This document shows, in pieces, positions 56,708 to 64,000 of a stretch of DNA of 64,000 nt. The notes beneath the pieces were generated by a model. The model was not told where the DNA came from. It worked only from the letters and a program-made list of their open reading frames with translations, and ran no database searches. The position numbers were made by a program, and so were the translations under genes. Position 1 is the stretch's first letter. Every line of letters starts with the position of its first letter. Origin of the DNA: 55-13 sp037190145 (GTDB lineage: Bacteria > Armatimonadota > Fimbriimonadia > Fimbriimonadales > Fimbriimonadaceae); the NCBI GenBank assembly GCA_037190145.1, contig JBBCJU010000007.1, positions 124,001-188,000 on the forward strand, given 5' to 3'.

Positions 56708-57157
56708 TCACTCTGTACTGGCTTTCCCTTCCCCAGCCAAGGCGGCATGCAATGTATGCCAGGGCAAAGTAGCGCACTTTATCCGCACCGGATAATCTCG
56801 GACCCCCGCCAAGGCAATCATCTCACCTAGTTCTTCATGAACGTCTTCAGAATCAGGAGAGGTCACCATCGCTTGAAATTCACGAAAGATCGCTTCTGCC
56901 TCTTCTAGAGACTTCCCTTTTACTGCTTCCGTCATCAAGGAAGCACTGGCGGTTGAAATGGCACAACCATGACCTTCAAAAGCAATCTGATCAATCAGAC
57001 CGTTTGAGGTGTGCAGAGTGATGTGAACCTGATCCCCGCAAAGTGGGTTATGCCCCTCAGCTTCATTGGTCGCGTCGTTCAGGCGACCTTTATTTCGAGG
57101 CCGTTTGTTGTGATCTAGAATCACTTCTTGGTAAAGCTCGCGAAGGTCTAGGCTCAT
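56708..57157 (-). CDS. sufU: SufU Fe-S scaffold/sulfur-transfer protein
   Basis: A 149-residue IscU-fold protein of SufU type. ELYQEVILDHNKRPRNKG at the start, NPLCGDQV (Cys40, Asp42), GHGCAISTASASL (Cys65) and RIKCATLPW (Cys128) are all present. SufU accepts persulfide from SufS through its zinc site and is typical of Firmicutes-like SUF systems. It is encoded 73 bp downstream of sufS in the same operon. Confidence 0.95.
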   Translation of the reverse strand: MSLDLRELYQEVILDHNKRPRNKGRLNDATNEAEGHNPLCGDQVHITLHTSNGLIDQIAFEGHGCAISTASASLMTEAVKGKSLEEAEAIFREFQAMVTSPDSEDVHEELGEMIALAGVRDYPVRIKCATLPWHTLHAALAGEGKASTE

Positions 57158-57230
57158 CGTGATCGGCCTCCCCCAACATAAAAGCCCACCCCCACTCTTT
57201 GACAGTAAATCTGATTGAGGGATAACTTCT

Positions 57231-58514
57231 TCACCTAAACATCTCCTGTACTTTGCTCACGCCCGCAGCCAAATGATCAACCTCTTCTCTAGTATTGTAT
57301 AGGGCAAAACTTGCTCGCGCCGTCGCAGGAACATCAAATCTTCGCATAAGAGGCATACAACAATGGTGCCCGGCCCGAACGGCAATTCCTTCGGAATCCA
57401 AAATCGTCCCGATATCGTGCGGATGCGCATCTTGCAAGGTAAAGCTTACGATTCCGGCCTTTTCGCTTGATTCCCCGTAGATGCGAACTCCCGGAATCTC
57501 GTTCAACTTTGCTTCGGCCAGTTTGGAAAGTTGAGTTTCATGAGCGTGAATTGCGGCAAAAACCTCATCCAGCGGATTCTCATCGCCTCCCAAACTTTCA
57601 AGCCATTCAATCGCTTTGCCTAGACCAATAACCCCCGCAATATTGGGGGTCCCTGCCTCAAACTTGGCCGGAATGGGCGCGTAAGTTGACCCTTCAAAAG
57701 AAACAGTTCGAATCATATCTCCCCCGCCTTGATAGGGAGGCAAGGCTTCTAGTAAGGCGCGCTTTCCATACAAAACTCCAACCCCAGTTGGCGCATAAAT
57801 CTTGTGACAAGACAATGTATAGAAGTCAGCATCCAAGTCTTGGACATTTATACGGATATGGGGTCCGGCCTGAGCACCATCTACTAATGCCAAAGCTCCA
57901 TAGGCGTGAGCTTGCTGAACCATCCATTGGATTGGATTGATGGTCCCCAATGCATTGCAGACATGCTTGATCGCGACTAACTTTGGCCGAGTTCCCTTGA
58001 GGAGATTCAAGTAAGAATCAAGTTCTATTTCTCCCTTATCCGTGACCGGGATAGGGATCACTCTCGCTCCAACCCGTTCCGCCGCAAGCTGCCATGGAAC
58101 GATGTTGCTGTGGTGCTCTAAAGTGGAAACCAAGATGGTATCCCCTTCTTTAAGTTTCAGGAGGTCATCCTTGGCAAACACCATTCCGCTGGCCACAAGA
58201 TTGATGGCCTCTGTGCATCCTTTGGTAAAGATGATTTCGCTAGGTTCCCCGGAACCTAAAAGTCTTTGAACTGCAGACCGGGCACGATCGTATTCTTGGG
58301 TTGCAATTTGACTAAGGTGATGAACTCCCCGGTGAATATTCGCGTTCTGCTCACGATAATAGTGGGCAACGGATTCCAATACAGCAAGCGGTTTCTGTGA
58401 AGTCGCCGCATTATCCAGATACGTTAACGGCTTGCCCCTTACCAACTGAGACAGTATCGGGAATTCGGAACGAATGGCCTCTCCTACAAAATCGACTGGA
58501 GACGGATTAATCAC
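57231..58514 (-). CDS. sufS: Cysteine desulfurase SufS
   Basis: A 427-residue group II cysteine desulfurase, supplying persulfide for Fe-S assembly. EFPILSQLVRGKPLTYLDNAATSQKP starts the fold, NIHRGVHHLSQIATQ, EHHSNIVPWQ, DGAQAGPH and the PLP Lys in SCHKIYAPTGVGVLYGK are present, and the catalytic Cys lies in VRAGHHCCMPLM. The GTG at 58514 is preferred: AGGAAG is upstream and it overlaps the TM gene stop by only 8 bp. A longer ATG frame overlaps it by 110 bp. Confidence 0.95.
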   Translation of the reverse strand: MINPSPVDFVGEAIRSEFPILSQLVRGKPLTYLDNAATSQKPLAVLESVAHYYREQNANIHRGVHHLSQIATQEYDRARSAVQRLLGSGEPSEIIFTKGCTEAINLVASGMVFAKDDLLKLKEGDTILVSTLEHHSNIVPWQLAAERVGARVIPIPVTDKGEIELDSYLNLLKGTRPKLVAIKHVCNALGTINPIQWMVQQAHAYGALALVDGAQAGPHIRINVQDLDADFYTLSCHKIYAPTGVGVLYGKRALLEALPPYQGGGDMIRTVSFEGSTYAPIPAKFEAGTPNIAGVIGLGKAIEWLESLGGDENPLDEVFAAIHAHETQLSKLAEAKLNEIPGVRIYGESSEKAGIVSFTLQDAHPHDIGTILDSEGIAVRAGHHCCMPLMRRFDVPATARASFALYNTREEVDHLAAGVSKVQEMFR

Positions 58515-58854
58515 TGCTTGAACTTCCTGAGTCGCTGCTCCCAGAGTCAAAGGAACCTGAATCACTTGAACTGAAATCGGTTGCACCGCTACCAACATCA
58601 GAGCCTGCACTTTCACCAGACGAATAGCCTAACTGAGACGTGGAAGAATCATCACTGGACGAGTGACGGTTACTCTCATCAGACAGAGTCGTTCCGGTCG
58701 TCGTAATGTAGTCGTTGTGGCTTTGACCTCCGGATGCTCCCACACCATTACGTAGGTCTTTCCCCATTTTAGTTATCTTCCATGCCGCATAGAACGCGAT
58801 TGCGACAATAATTCCAACACACGCGATACCTCCAAAAATGAGGAACTTAATCAA
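58507..58854 (-). CDS. Small membrane protein with Ser/Asp/Gly-rich tail
   Basis: A 115-residue protein. An N-terminal membrane helix (LIFGGIACVGIIVAIAFYAAW) is followed by a short basic stretch and a 70-residue low-complexity tail rich in Ser, Gly and Asp. It has no recognised domain. It overlaps both the upstream 58847 gene (8 bp) and sufS (8 bp), placing it inside the suf operon. The Ser-rich tail is read from repetitive codons. Function unknown. Confidence 0.65.
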   Translation of the reverse strand: MIKFLIFGGIACVGIIVAIAFYAAWKITKMGKDLRNGVGASGGQSHNDYITTTGTTLSDESNRHSSSDDSSTSQLGYSSGESAGSDVGSGATDFSSSDSGSFDSGSSDSGSSSSD

Positions 58855-59311
58855 GACTTGCCTCCCTTAGACACCAATTGAAGAGTGTCACCCACTCGTT
58901 GCGTTGAGTAGCTAGCAACTCAGGAGCATTTCGGCCTCCGTCTGCTTCGCATGCATCTACAAACTGAAATGGATCATATCCAAGCTCGCCAATCACCGGA
59001 TGATGACCTACTTTGCGAAACCAATATTTTGAGTTCCAGAAATCGCCCTCTCTGCGGTGCATGATGGCGTGCCAATAACTTCCGGATGGTGTATGAATGT
59101 CTTGGCTCAATGAGTGAGATCGTTCTAAGTCATCAAAGTAGAGCCACAGAGCCGATTTCACAATGGGCGGAGCCGTCACTTTCTGCACGAAGTCTATTGC
59201 CTCAACCGTTGGTTCTGAACCTACACCAACTAACGTTGCCATCGCACGTTCAAGCGGAAGAACTCTTTGGAGTTCATGCAAGATTGCATCTCTGTCGGCG
59301 TGCTTCTCCAT
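58847..59311 (-). CDS. Conserved-looking protein of unknown function in the suf operon
   Basis: A 154-residue soluble protein I recognise only as a type of uncharacterised bacterial protein. The central block SYWHAIMHRREGDFWNSKYWFRKVGHHPV (about residues 79-107) has the sort of invariant His/Arg/Asp/Trp pattern expected of an enzyme active site, with acidic and aromatic residues after it. No cofactor motif or transmembrane segment. It lies 31 bp after sufD, separated by a GCCCGG/CCGGGC hairpin, and overlaps the TM gene by 8 bp. Confidence 0.65.
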   Translation of the reverse strand: MEKHADRDAILHELQRVLPLERAMATLVGVGSEPTVEAIDFVQKVTAPPIVKSALWLYFDDLERSHSLSQDIHTPSGSYWHAIMHRREGDFWNSKYWFRKVGHHPVIGELGYDPFQFVDACEADGGRNAPELLATQRNEWVTLFNWCLREASLD

Positions 59312-59320
59312 GAGTCTTCA

Positions 59321-59337
59321 GCCCGGCAAATCCGGGC
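59321..59337 (-). promoter_or_regulatory. Stem-loop between sufD and the 58847 gene
   Basis: GCCCGG and CCGGGC form a 6-bp GC stem with a 5-base loop in the 31-bp gap inside the suf operon. There is no U-tract. It could modulate the ratio of upstream and downstream expression. Confidence 0.4.
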
Positions 59338-59342
59338 CTCTA

Positions 59343-60680
59343 CTAGGCTTTCAACTTGTCGAACAGAACGCTCTCAAGGGCTTCTCGAACTTCATCGATC
59401 GTCACTTTTTCGATAACCTCAGCTGCGAAAGCGTAGACGAGCAAAGCCTCAGCTTCTTTTTCCGGAATACCGCGGGATCGGAGATAAAACTTGGGCTCTT
59501 CCTTGATTTGCCCAACGGTCGCACCGTGCGTACACTTCACGTCGTCAGCAAAGATTTCAAGTTGAGGTTTCGTCTCAATCGAAGCCGTTGGCGATAGCAG
59601 AATGGCCTGGTTCGTCTGCTTAGCATCGGTCTTTTGAGCATCCTCATAAACAAAGATTTTGCCGTTAAAGACTCCTTGCCCACGATCAGCCATAACGCCC
59701 TTGTAAACTTCAAAAGAGTTACAGTTTGGCTTAGCGTGATCAATGCGAGTATGGTTGTCTGCCAACTGGTTTCCGGTTGCGACATAGGTTCCGTTCAGCC
59801 AAGTTTCGCAGTGCTCGCCATTCACCCAAACATTAATGTCATTGCGGGCGATGGCTCCTCCGAATCCAATATTGTTGGATGTATATGTGGATGGGCCTTC
59901 CTGGTGTATCGCAATGTTGGCGATATGCACAGCAGATGTGGATTCCAATTGAAACTTGTTGTGTTCCAGAATCGCGTTCTTAGCGAGGGTGACCTCTGTT
60001 ACTGAACAATTGAAGTAGTCACCTTCCAGTCCCTGGTAGCTCTCCAAGACTTTGGCCTGACTGTTCTCTTCCATCACGATGAGAACACGCGGGAATGCGG
60101 CCAATGGTCCGTGATCCGCCTTGCTGAGAAAAGAGAAGTGGATGGGATCTTCCACGACCACATTCTTTGGAACATAGAGAACGACGCCCTCACCCAGATA
60201 AGCGGTATTGAGGTCGACAAATCGCTCATCGTTTGTTGAGCCCAGCTTGCCCTCTAAGGTTGCAATATTGCCCAGCCATTGGCTGACAACCTCAGGAATT
60301 TCATCCCAAGCTTGCTGGAGAGTGCCCAGGAAAACTCCCGCAGGTAAGTTCCTCGGAACAGCTAGTTCAGGAGCTTCCTCACCATTTACAAACGCGACAG
60401 TAGCCGCATCAACATTCCCTACGGGTGTGACTTCTAGCTGCGATCGCTCAACGGTGGCACCATATGCAGGTTTGTATTCCGTTTCCTTCAAAAGATTAAG
60501 CGGAGTGTATTTCCACTCTTCATCTTTATGATTCGGGATCCCAGCGGCCTCAAACCGGGCCAAAGCCGCAGTGCGCTTCTCCGACCACTCTGCAGGACCT
60601 AGTGAAGCCAAAAGGCCCGTCACTTGGTGGTGGTTCTCGATAAGGCTATGCATTCGCTCGTTCAAATCAATCATTCGCAT
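59343..60680 (-). CDS. sufD: SufD Fe-S assembly protein
   Basis: A 445-residue beta-helix protein of the SufBCD complex. It has the SufD N-terminal cue DEEWKYTPLNLL, the right-handed beta-helix region with ILEHNKFQLES and NGTYVATGNQLADNHTRIDHAKPNC, FNGKIFVYEDAQKTDAKQTNQAILLS and the C-terminal CTHGATVGQIKEEPKFYLRSRGIPEKEAEALLV. These marks favour SufD over SufB. The ATG at 60680 has AAGG 6 bases upstream and overlaps the end of sufC; a longer frame runs 98 bp into it. sufB itself is not in the window. Confidence 0.93.
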   Translation of the reverse strand: MRMIDLNERMHSLIENHHQVTGLLASLGPAEWSEKRTAALARFEAAGIPNHKDEEWKYTPLNLLKETEYKPAYGATVERSQLEVTPVGNVDAATVAFVNGEEAPELAVPRNLPAGVFLGTLQQAWDEIPEVVSQWLGNIATLEGKLGSTNDERFVDLNTAYLGEGVVLYVPKNVVVEDPIHFSFLSKADHGPLAAFPRVLIVMEENSQAKVLESYQGLEGDYFNCSVTEVTLAKNAILEHNKFQLESTSAVHIANIAIHQEGPSTYTSNNIGFGGAIARNDINVWVNGEHCETWLNGTYVATGNQLADNHTRIDHAKPNCNSFEVYKGVMADRGQGVFNGKIFVYEDAQKTDAKQTNQAILLSPTASIETKPQLEIFADDVKCTHGATVGQIKEEPKFYLRSRGIPEKEAEALLVYAFAAEVIEKVTIDEVREALESVLFDKLKA

Positions 60681-60687
60681 TTGCGCC

Positions 60688-61446
60688 TTAAACGGTGGCA
60701 GCGAGCTGCTCCTCAATCCAGCCATAACCTTTCTCTTCAAGCTCCAGCGCCAGCTCTTTGCCGCCACTCTTGACGATGCGACCATCTACCAACACGTGAA
60801 CAAAGTCAGGGACGATGTAGTTGAGCAATCGTTGATAGTGAGTGATCACCAAGAAACCGCGCTCTGGTGATCGAAGCGCGTTTACTCCGTCGGAAACCAC
60901 CTTCAATGCATCAATATCTAGGCCGGAGTCTGTTTCATCCAAAACCGACATGATAGGCTCCAGAACGGCCATCTGGAAGATTTCATTTCGCTTCTTCTCT
61001 CCACCAGAAAAACCCTCATTGACGCTTCGACTCAACATCTTCTGATCCAAATCAAGAGCTTTCATCTTGCCCTTGATATGGCTTAAGAAAGACATAGCAT
61101 CTAGCTCTTCCTCGCCACGAGCTTTTCGAACTGCGTTGAGAGCGGATCGGAGGAAATAGGTATTGCTCACTCCAGGAATCTCAACGGGATATTGGAAAGC
61201 CAAGAACAGACCGGCGGCGGCGCGTTCTTCTGGATCCAACTCCACCAAGTCTTCACCCGCTAAAACAATCTCCCCTTCCGTCACCTCGTAATCGCCCTTG
61301 CCCGCAATGACATTAGCGAGGGTGCTCTTGCCGGAGCCATTGGGTCCCATAATGGCGTGGACTTCGCCCTTATTGACGGTGAGGTTGATACCTTTGAGAA
61401 TCTCTCGTTCTTCGATTCGGGCGTGGAGGTTCTTGATTTCTAACAT
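60688..61446 (-). CDS. sufC: SufC ATPase
   Basis: A 252-residue ABC-type ATPase of the Suf complex. Walker A GPNGSGKST, the SufC-specific FLAFQYPVEIPGV, signature FSGGEKKRNE, Walker B MSVLDETDSGLDIDAL and the HYQRLL H-loop are all present. SufC drives Fe-S cluster assembly with SufB and SufD. It is the first gene of the operon, with 141 bp to the divergent GT8 gene, which should contain the suf promoter and the probable Rrf2 site. Confidence 0.96.
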   Translation of the reverse strand: MLEIKNLHARIEEREILKGINLTVNKGEVHAIMGPNGSGKSTLANVIAGKGDYEVTEGEIVLAGEDLVELDPEERAAAGLFLAFQYPVEIPGVSNTYFLRSALNAVRKARGEEELDAMSFLSHIKGKMKALDLDQKMLSRSVNEGFSGGEKKRNEIFQMAVLEPIMSVLDETDSGLDIDALKVVSDGVNALRSPERGFLVITHYQRLLNYIVPDFVHVLVDGRIVKSGGKELALELEEKGYGWIEEQLAATV

Positions 61447-61587
61447 GGGTGGGAAGGTGCGCAGAGGGGAAATATCTAATTCTTTCCCGGCTTGCGTAGT
61501 TTATTCGACCCGCGTCTCTTATTTCCCGTAATCCTGGGACTTCACATGCCCGTTCAACGAACCGAACCTTGGTAAAGTTGATGCGTC

Positions 61588-62553
61588 ATGGGGCAGATGG
61601 ACACTATCCACGTAACCGCAGCGAGTGATGATCGAATGGCGGCAGGTTTAGGCATTGGGCTTTTTTCAATGTTTCGGCGCACTAAAACTCCGATTCATGC
61701 CCATCTGGTCCTCGACAACATATCTCCCATCAATCTGGAAAGATTCGCCCTGTTAGACAAGCAGTTTGATCACCAGATTACGATCATAAAGCCGGATTTC
61801 AAGGACGACTACGCAAGCGCCAAAACTGGAACCCACGTCAATAAAGTCGCCTACTATCGCCTAAACATGGGCGAGTATATGCAAGATGTAGAAAGAGTTA
61901 TTTGGTTTGATTCCGACATGCTCTGCCTCGGTGATATCCAGCCTCTTTGGACTGAGGATTTAGAAGGATTACCGATCGGCGCAGTGAACGATCCGGCCTC
62001 AATAGAAGTTACTGCCGAGGGTATTGAATATGAAAAGATTGGGCTACAGAAAACGGACCCATACTTTAACTCCGGTCTTTTATTAGTCGACCTCAATCAG
62101 TGGAGAAGTTTGGGCACAAAGGAGCGTGTGCTACGGCATATGTCTGAAGACCCCAATTTCGGGCGATTCCGTGATCAGAGCCGACTCAATTACTTCTTTG
62201 CCAAGCAATGGAAAGAGCTACCTGAAAAATACAATGTACAAGCCAGAGTAGTTGGACTACAGTCGCCCCTCCCTCCGTCAGACCCAGATGCATTCCATGA
62301 GGCGCTCGTTGATCCGGTCATCGTTCATTTCAATGGTCCATGCAAGCCGTGGCAAATAAAGATGCTCAGTCCGTACAAGAAGGCGTATCGGCGTGAGTGG
62401 ATGCGAAGTCCTTGGCGAGACTGGAGCGAGAAGTCATCCGATCCCATCCGGGAGTGGCGATGGTTCCTAGGAGATCTTCGACGCCACTGGCGCAGATGGC
62501 TATGGATCAGAGGCGAGATTAACAAGCGGCACAGTAGTGCGCTTTTCGAATAG
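61588..62553 (+). CDS. Glycosyltransferase family 8
   Basis: A 321-residue retaining glycosyltransferase of GT8. It has VTAASDDRMAAGLGIGLFSMF at the start, the DXD metal site in IWFDSDMLCLGDI (about residue 110), YFNSGLLLVDL (sugar-binding), DQSRLNYFF and the C-terminal HFNGPCKPW motif (HFxGxxKPW) followed by a basic, Trp-rich tail. It would add hexose or galactose to a surface glycan or lipopolysaccharide. Start at 61588, or at the next ATG at 61597. It is divergent from sufC. Confidence 0.92.
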   Translation: MGQMDTIHVTAASDDRMAAGLGIGLFSMFRRTKTPIHAHLVLDNISPINLERFALLDKQFDHQITIIKPDFKDDYASAKTGTHVNKVAYYRLNMGEYMQDVERVIWFDSDMLCLGDIQPLWTEDLEGLPIGAVNDPASIEVTAEGIEYEKIGLQKTDPYFNSGLLLVDLNQWRSLGTKERVLRHMSEDPNFGRFRDQSRLNYFFAKQWKELPEKYNVQARVVGLQSPLPPSDPDAFHEALVDPVIVHFNGPCKPWQIKMLSPYKKAYRREWMRSPWRDWSEKSSDPIREWRWFLGDLRRHWRRWLWIRGEINKRHSSALFE

Positions 62554-62626
62554 TAGGGCCAGTAATCGAACGGGCTTGTACCTATGCGGATTCCTATTTT
62601 TGTTACAGATGCCTTACAATGATGGC

Positions 62627-63109
62627 ATGCGCCATGCCTTCATATTCGTTCTCGCACTACTCGCGACGGTGGGTTTCTCTCAAACCACACCCAAGCAAGG
62701 GTCAGCAGATAGGAAGGCGATTATGGATGGCTTGCGAATTCCAATCGAAAAGGATTTGAAGCAAAAGGTTATCTTTCAGGTCAATCACCTCAAGATGCAA
62801 GGCAACTGGGCTTTCTTTTCGGGAAAGAACCTTACTACTACGGGCAAGGCCATTAACTACCGCAAGACAAAGTACAAGGAAGCCATCGAATCCGACGCTT
62901 TTGATGACTGGACTTGTGCTCTCTTGAAGAAGGAAGGCAAGAAGTGGAAGGTTGTCAACTTTGCGATTGGTGCAACCGATGTGGTTTGGGACGGCTGGTA
63001 TGAGCAGTACAAGGCTCCCAAATCTATCTTTCCTTATCCAAAAGACCACCTATTGCTCCGCTTCCAAGAAGGTGCCCGGAAGGTTAGCTGGGTGCAGTTG
63101 CCCGCTTAG
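62627..63109 (+). CDS. Small secreted protein, unknown
   Basis: A 160-residue protein with a signal peptide (MRHAFIFVLALLATVGFSQ) and a compact alpha/beta body with DDWTCALLKKEGKKWKVVNFAIGATDVVWDGWYEQY. The pattern suits a SnoaL/NTF2-like or DUF-type domain with a strand-based ending (VVNFAIG), but I cannot name it with confidence. The ATG at 62627 is preferred because it begins the signal peptide; a TACAAT lies 6 bases upstream. A longer frame goes back to 62537. Confidence 0.65.
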   Translation: MRHAFIFVLALLATVGFSQTTPKQGSADRKAIMDGLRIPIEKDLKQKVIFQVNHLKMQGNWAFFSGKNLTTTGKAINYRKTKYKEAIESDAFDDWTCALLKKEGKKWKVVNFAIGATDVVWDGWYEQYKAPKSIFPYPKDHLLLRFQEGARKVSWVQLPA

Positions 63110-63124
63110 CCTACAGGCCCCGAG

Positions 63125-64000
63125 ATGGCAGCCCGAGCATCGAAAGCCCTGAAGCTATGGCGGGGTTTATCACTTCTCTGGCTCGTCAACCTTACTCTTG
63201 CTTATAGCTTCCCTAGCGATACACTCTATGCCATCACTATCTGGCCGCCTTTTGTCTGGGCTGGGTTTGCGTTTGTTCTCAGCCTCGCCGGCATTCGCAA
63301 GCATCGCACTCGCGGCCAACTGTTGATCCTGTTTGCTTGGCTGGCTTTCTGGATAGTCATGGGAGAGGAGCGGAAGTGGCTACCTGCCCGCGCCTCTGAG
63401 TTTTACTCTTCCGAAGCGTTCCGGGTGGTCACCCTAAACTGCGCCGGAGGCTCCATCGAGGCGGCTCAAGAGGCCTTCCGCCGCGAGCCCTGGGTGCTCC
63501 TTCTTCAAGAGTCACCCAGCCGCAAGGAGCTTGAAAGGATCAAGCCCGCGGGGTGGTCGCTCTTATCTGGCCCCGATACCTCCATCTTGGTAGAAGGCAC
63601 GTTGCAACCCATTCCCCTCCCCAAGGGCACCCATAACTTTGTGGCAGGCATAGCTCAGCTACCCGGGCAGGAACCTCTGCTTTTGGTCTCGCTAAGGCTC
63701 CAGCCACCCATCTTCCGTTTGGATTATTGGAGTCCCGGCTGTTGGCGGGCGTACGCCGAAAATCGACGGAGTCGTCGCGCCGAGTTGCAGGAGATCGCCC
63801 GTTTCCTGCAACCCTACACCAAGCAGACGAAATGGGTGATGGTCGGGGGAGACTATAACACTCCGCCCGACACCGGTATCTTCGCCCCCTACCAAGGTTG
63901 GCTGCACGAAGATACAGACTCATCTGGATATACCGCCACCAACGAGTTCCCAATGGCCCGTATTGACCAGGTCTGGTCTTCCACAGGTGCGATCCATGCC
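63125..64000 (+). CDS. Endonuclease/exonuclease/phosphatase-family membrane protein, 3' truncated
   Basis: At least 292 residues with no stop before the window end. An N-terminal region of two or three membrane helices (about residues 10-85) precedes an EEP-fold domain: VVTLNCAGG (about 107), LLLQES (metal-binding Glu, about 133), GGDYNTPP (GDfN motif, about 242) and MARIDQVWSS (DH/DQ ending). This layout belongs to exported EEP proteins of unknown substrate, close to phosphodiesterases. The region has visibly higher GC and codon bias than the neighbours, but this is an impression, not a measurement. Confidence 0.85.
   Translation, partial: MAARASKALKLWRGLSLLWLVNLTLAYSFPSDTLYAITIWPPFVWAGFAFVLSLAGIRKHRTRGQLLILFAWLAFWIVMGEERKWLPARASEFYSSEAFRVVTLNCAGGSIEAAQEAFRREPWVLLLQESPSRKELERIKPAGWSLLSGPDTSILVEGTLQPIPLPKGTHNFVAGIAQLPGQEPLLLVSLRLQPPIFRLDYWSPGCWRAYAENRRSRRAELQEIARFLQPYTKQTKWVMVGGDYNTPPDTGIFAPYQGWLHEDTDSSGYTATNEFPMARIDQVWSSTGAIHA

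Noticed and set aside
1..64000. CRISPR arrays, tRNA and rRNA genes
   Set aside because: I saw no regularly spaced direct repeats and no cloverleaf with a GGTTCGA-type arm and acceptor stem in the intergenic regions; small non-canonical RNAs cannot be excluded.

Overview
The window looks like part of a chromosome from a Fimbriimonas-type member of the Armatimonadota. The evidence is circumstantial: PEP-CTERM tails of the form PVPEPFT-(hydrophobic)-RRR beside an exosortase, a Gram-negative style envelope (lipoproteins, LPS-type glycosyltransferase), type I NADH dehydrogenase, SufU-type Fe-S assembly, and many small paralogous or uncharacterised genes. There are no rRNA genes, no convincing tRNA and no CRISPR array. 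Genes are tightly packed, with frequent 4-bp ATGA/GTGA/TTGA overlaps.

Layout. 1-4.3 kb: the end of an exopolysaccharide locus (hexapeptide acetyltransferase, GT2 glycosyltransferase), an exosortase/EpsI pair and two paralogous PEP-CTERM proteins. 4.4-11.1 kb: housekeeping and small enzymes (degenerate J-domain protein, GNAT, alpha/beta hydrolase, cupin, aspS, pcp, membrane coiled-coil protein, sugar-phosphate isomerase-like TIM barrel). 11.1-21.7 kb: respiratory complex I, with nuoG alone behind its own terminator, then nuoH-J-K-L-M, a uroporphyrinogen-decarboxylase-like gene, then nuoN. 21.7-30 kb: DUF4272 and PhyH pair, WD40 protein, SPFH protein, GH2 glycosidase with a DUF1460 amidase-like protein, CCA-adding enzyme. 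30-36.7 kb: cytochrome c-PQQ dehydrogenase fusion, an AbrB-Doc toxin-antitoxin pair with a palindromic operator, D-aminoacylase, a stand-alone PolX-type helix-hairpin-helix protein, tandem lipoproteins. 36.8-39.7 kb: aldo/keto reductase and Gfo/Idh oxidoreductase, divergent from a fructosamine kinase.

39.7-54.5 kb is a single-direction locus read right to left: a large secreted/membrane protein, ABC permease, ABC ATPase, second permease, membrane-anchored coiled-coil protein, MoxR ATPase, DUF58, BatA-type VWA protein and a double-VWA membrane protein. Two small genes of kinds often found scattered in genomes (an S23 four-helix-bundle gene and a DUF559 nuclease-like gene) sit inside it. Each is bracketed by inverted repeats, which suggests insertion of small repeat-bounded cassettes on either side of moxR without breaking the operon. 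I consider this the most interesting region.

54.6-61.4 kb: crcB and csaA, then a Fe-S assembly operon (sufC, sufD, two unknown genes, sufS, sufU, a DUF59 protein, an Rrf2 regulator, an A-type carrier) without sufB. 61.6-64 kb: GT8 glycosyltransferase, a small secreted protein, and an endonuclease/exonuclease/phosphatase-family membrane protein cut by the window end.

Coordinates for starts were adjusted from the longest reading frame where a Shine-Dalgarno sequence, a short overlap or family length favoured an internal start; this is stated per gene. Functions rest on motif recognition only; no database search was possible.
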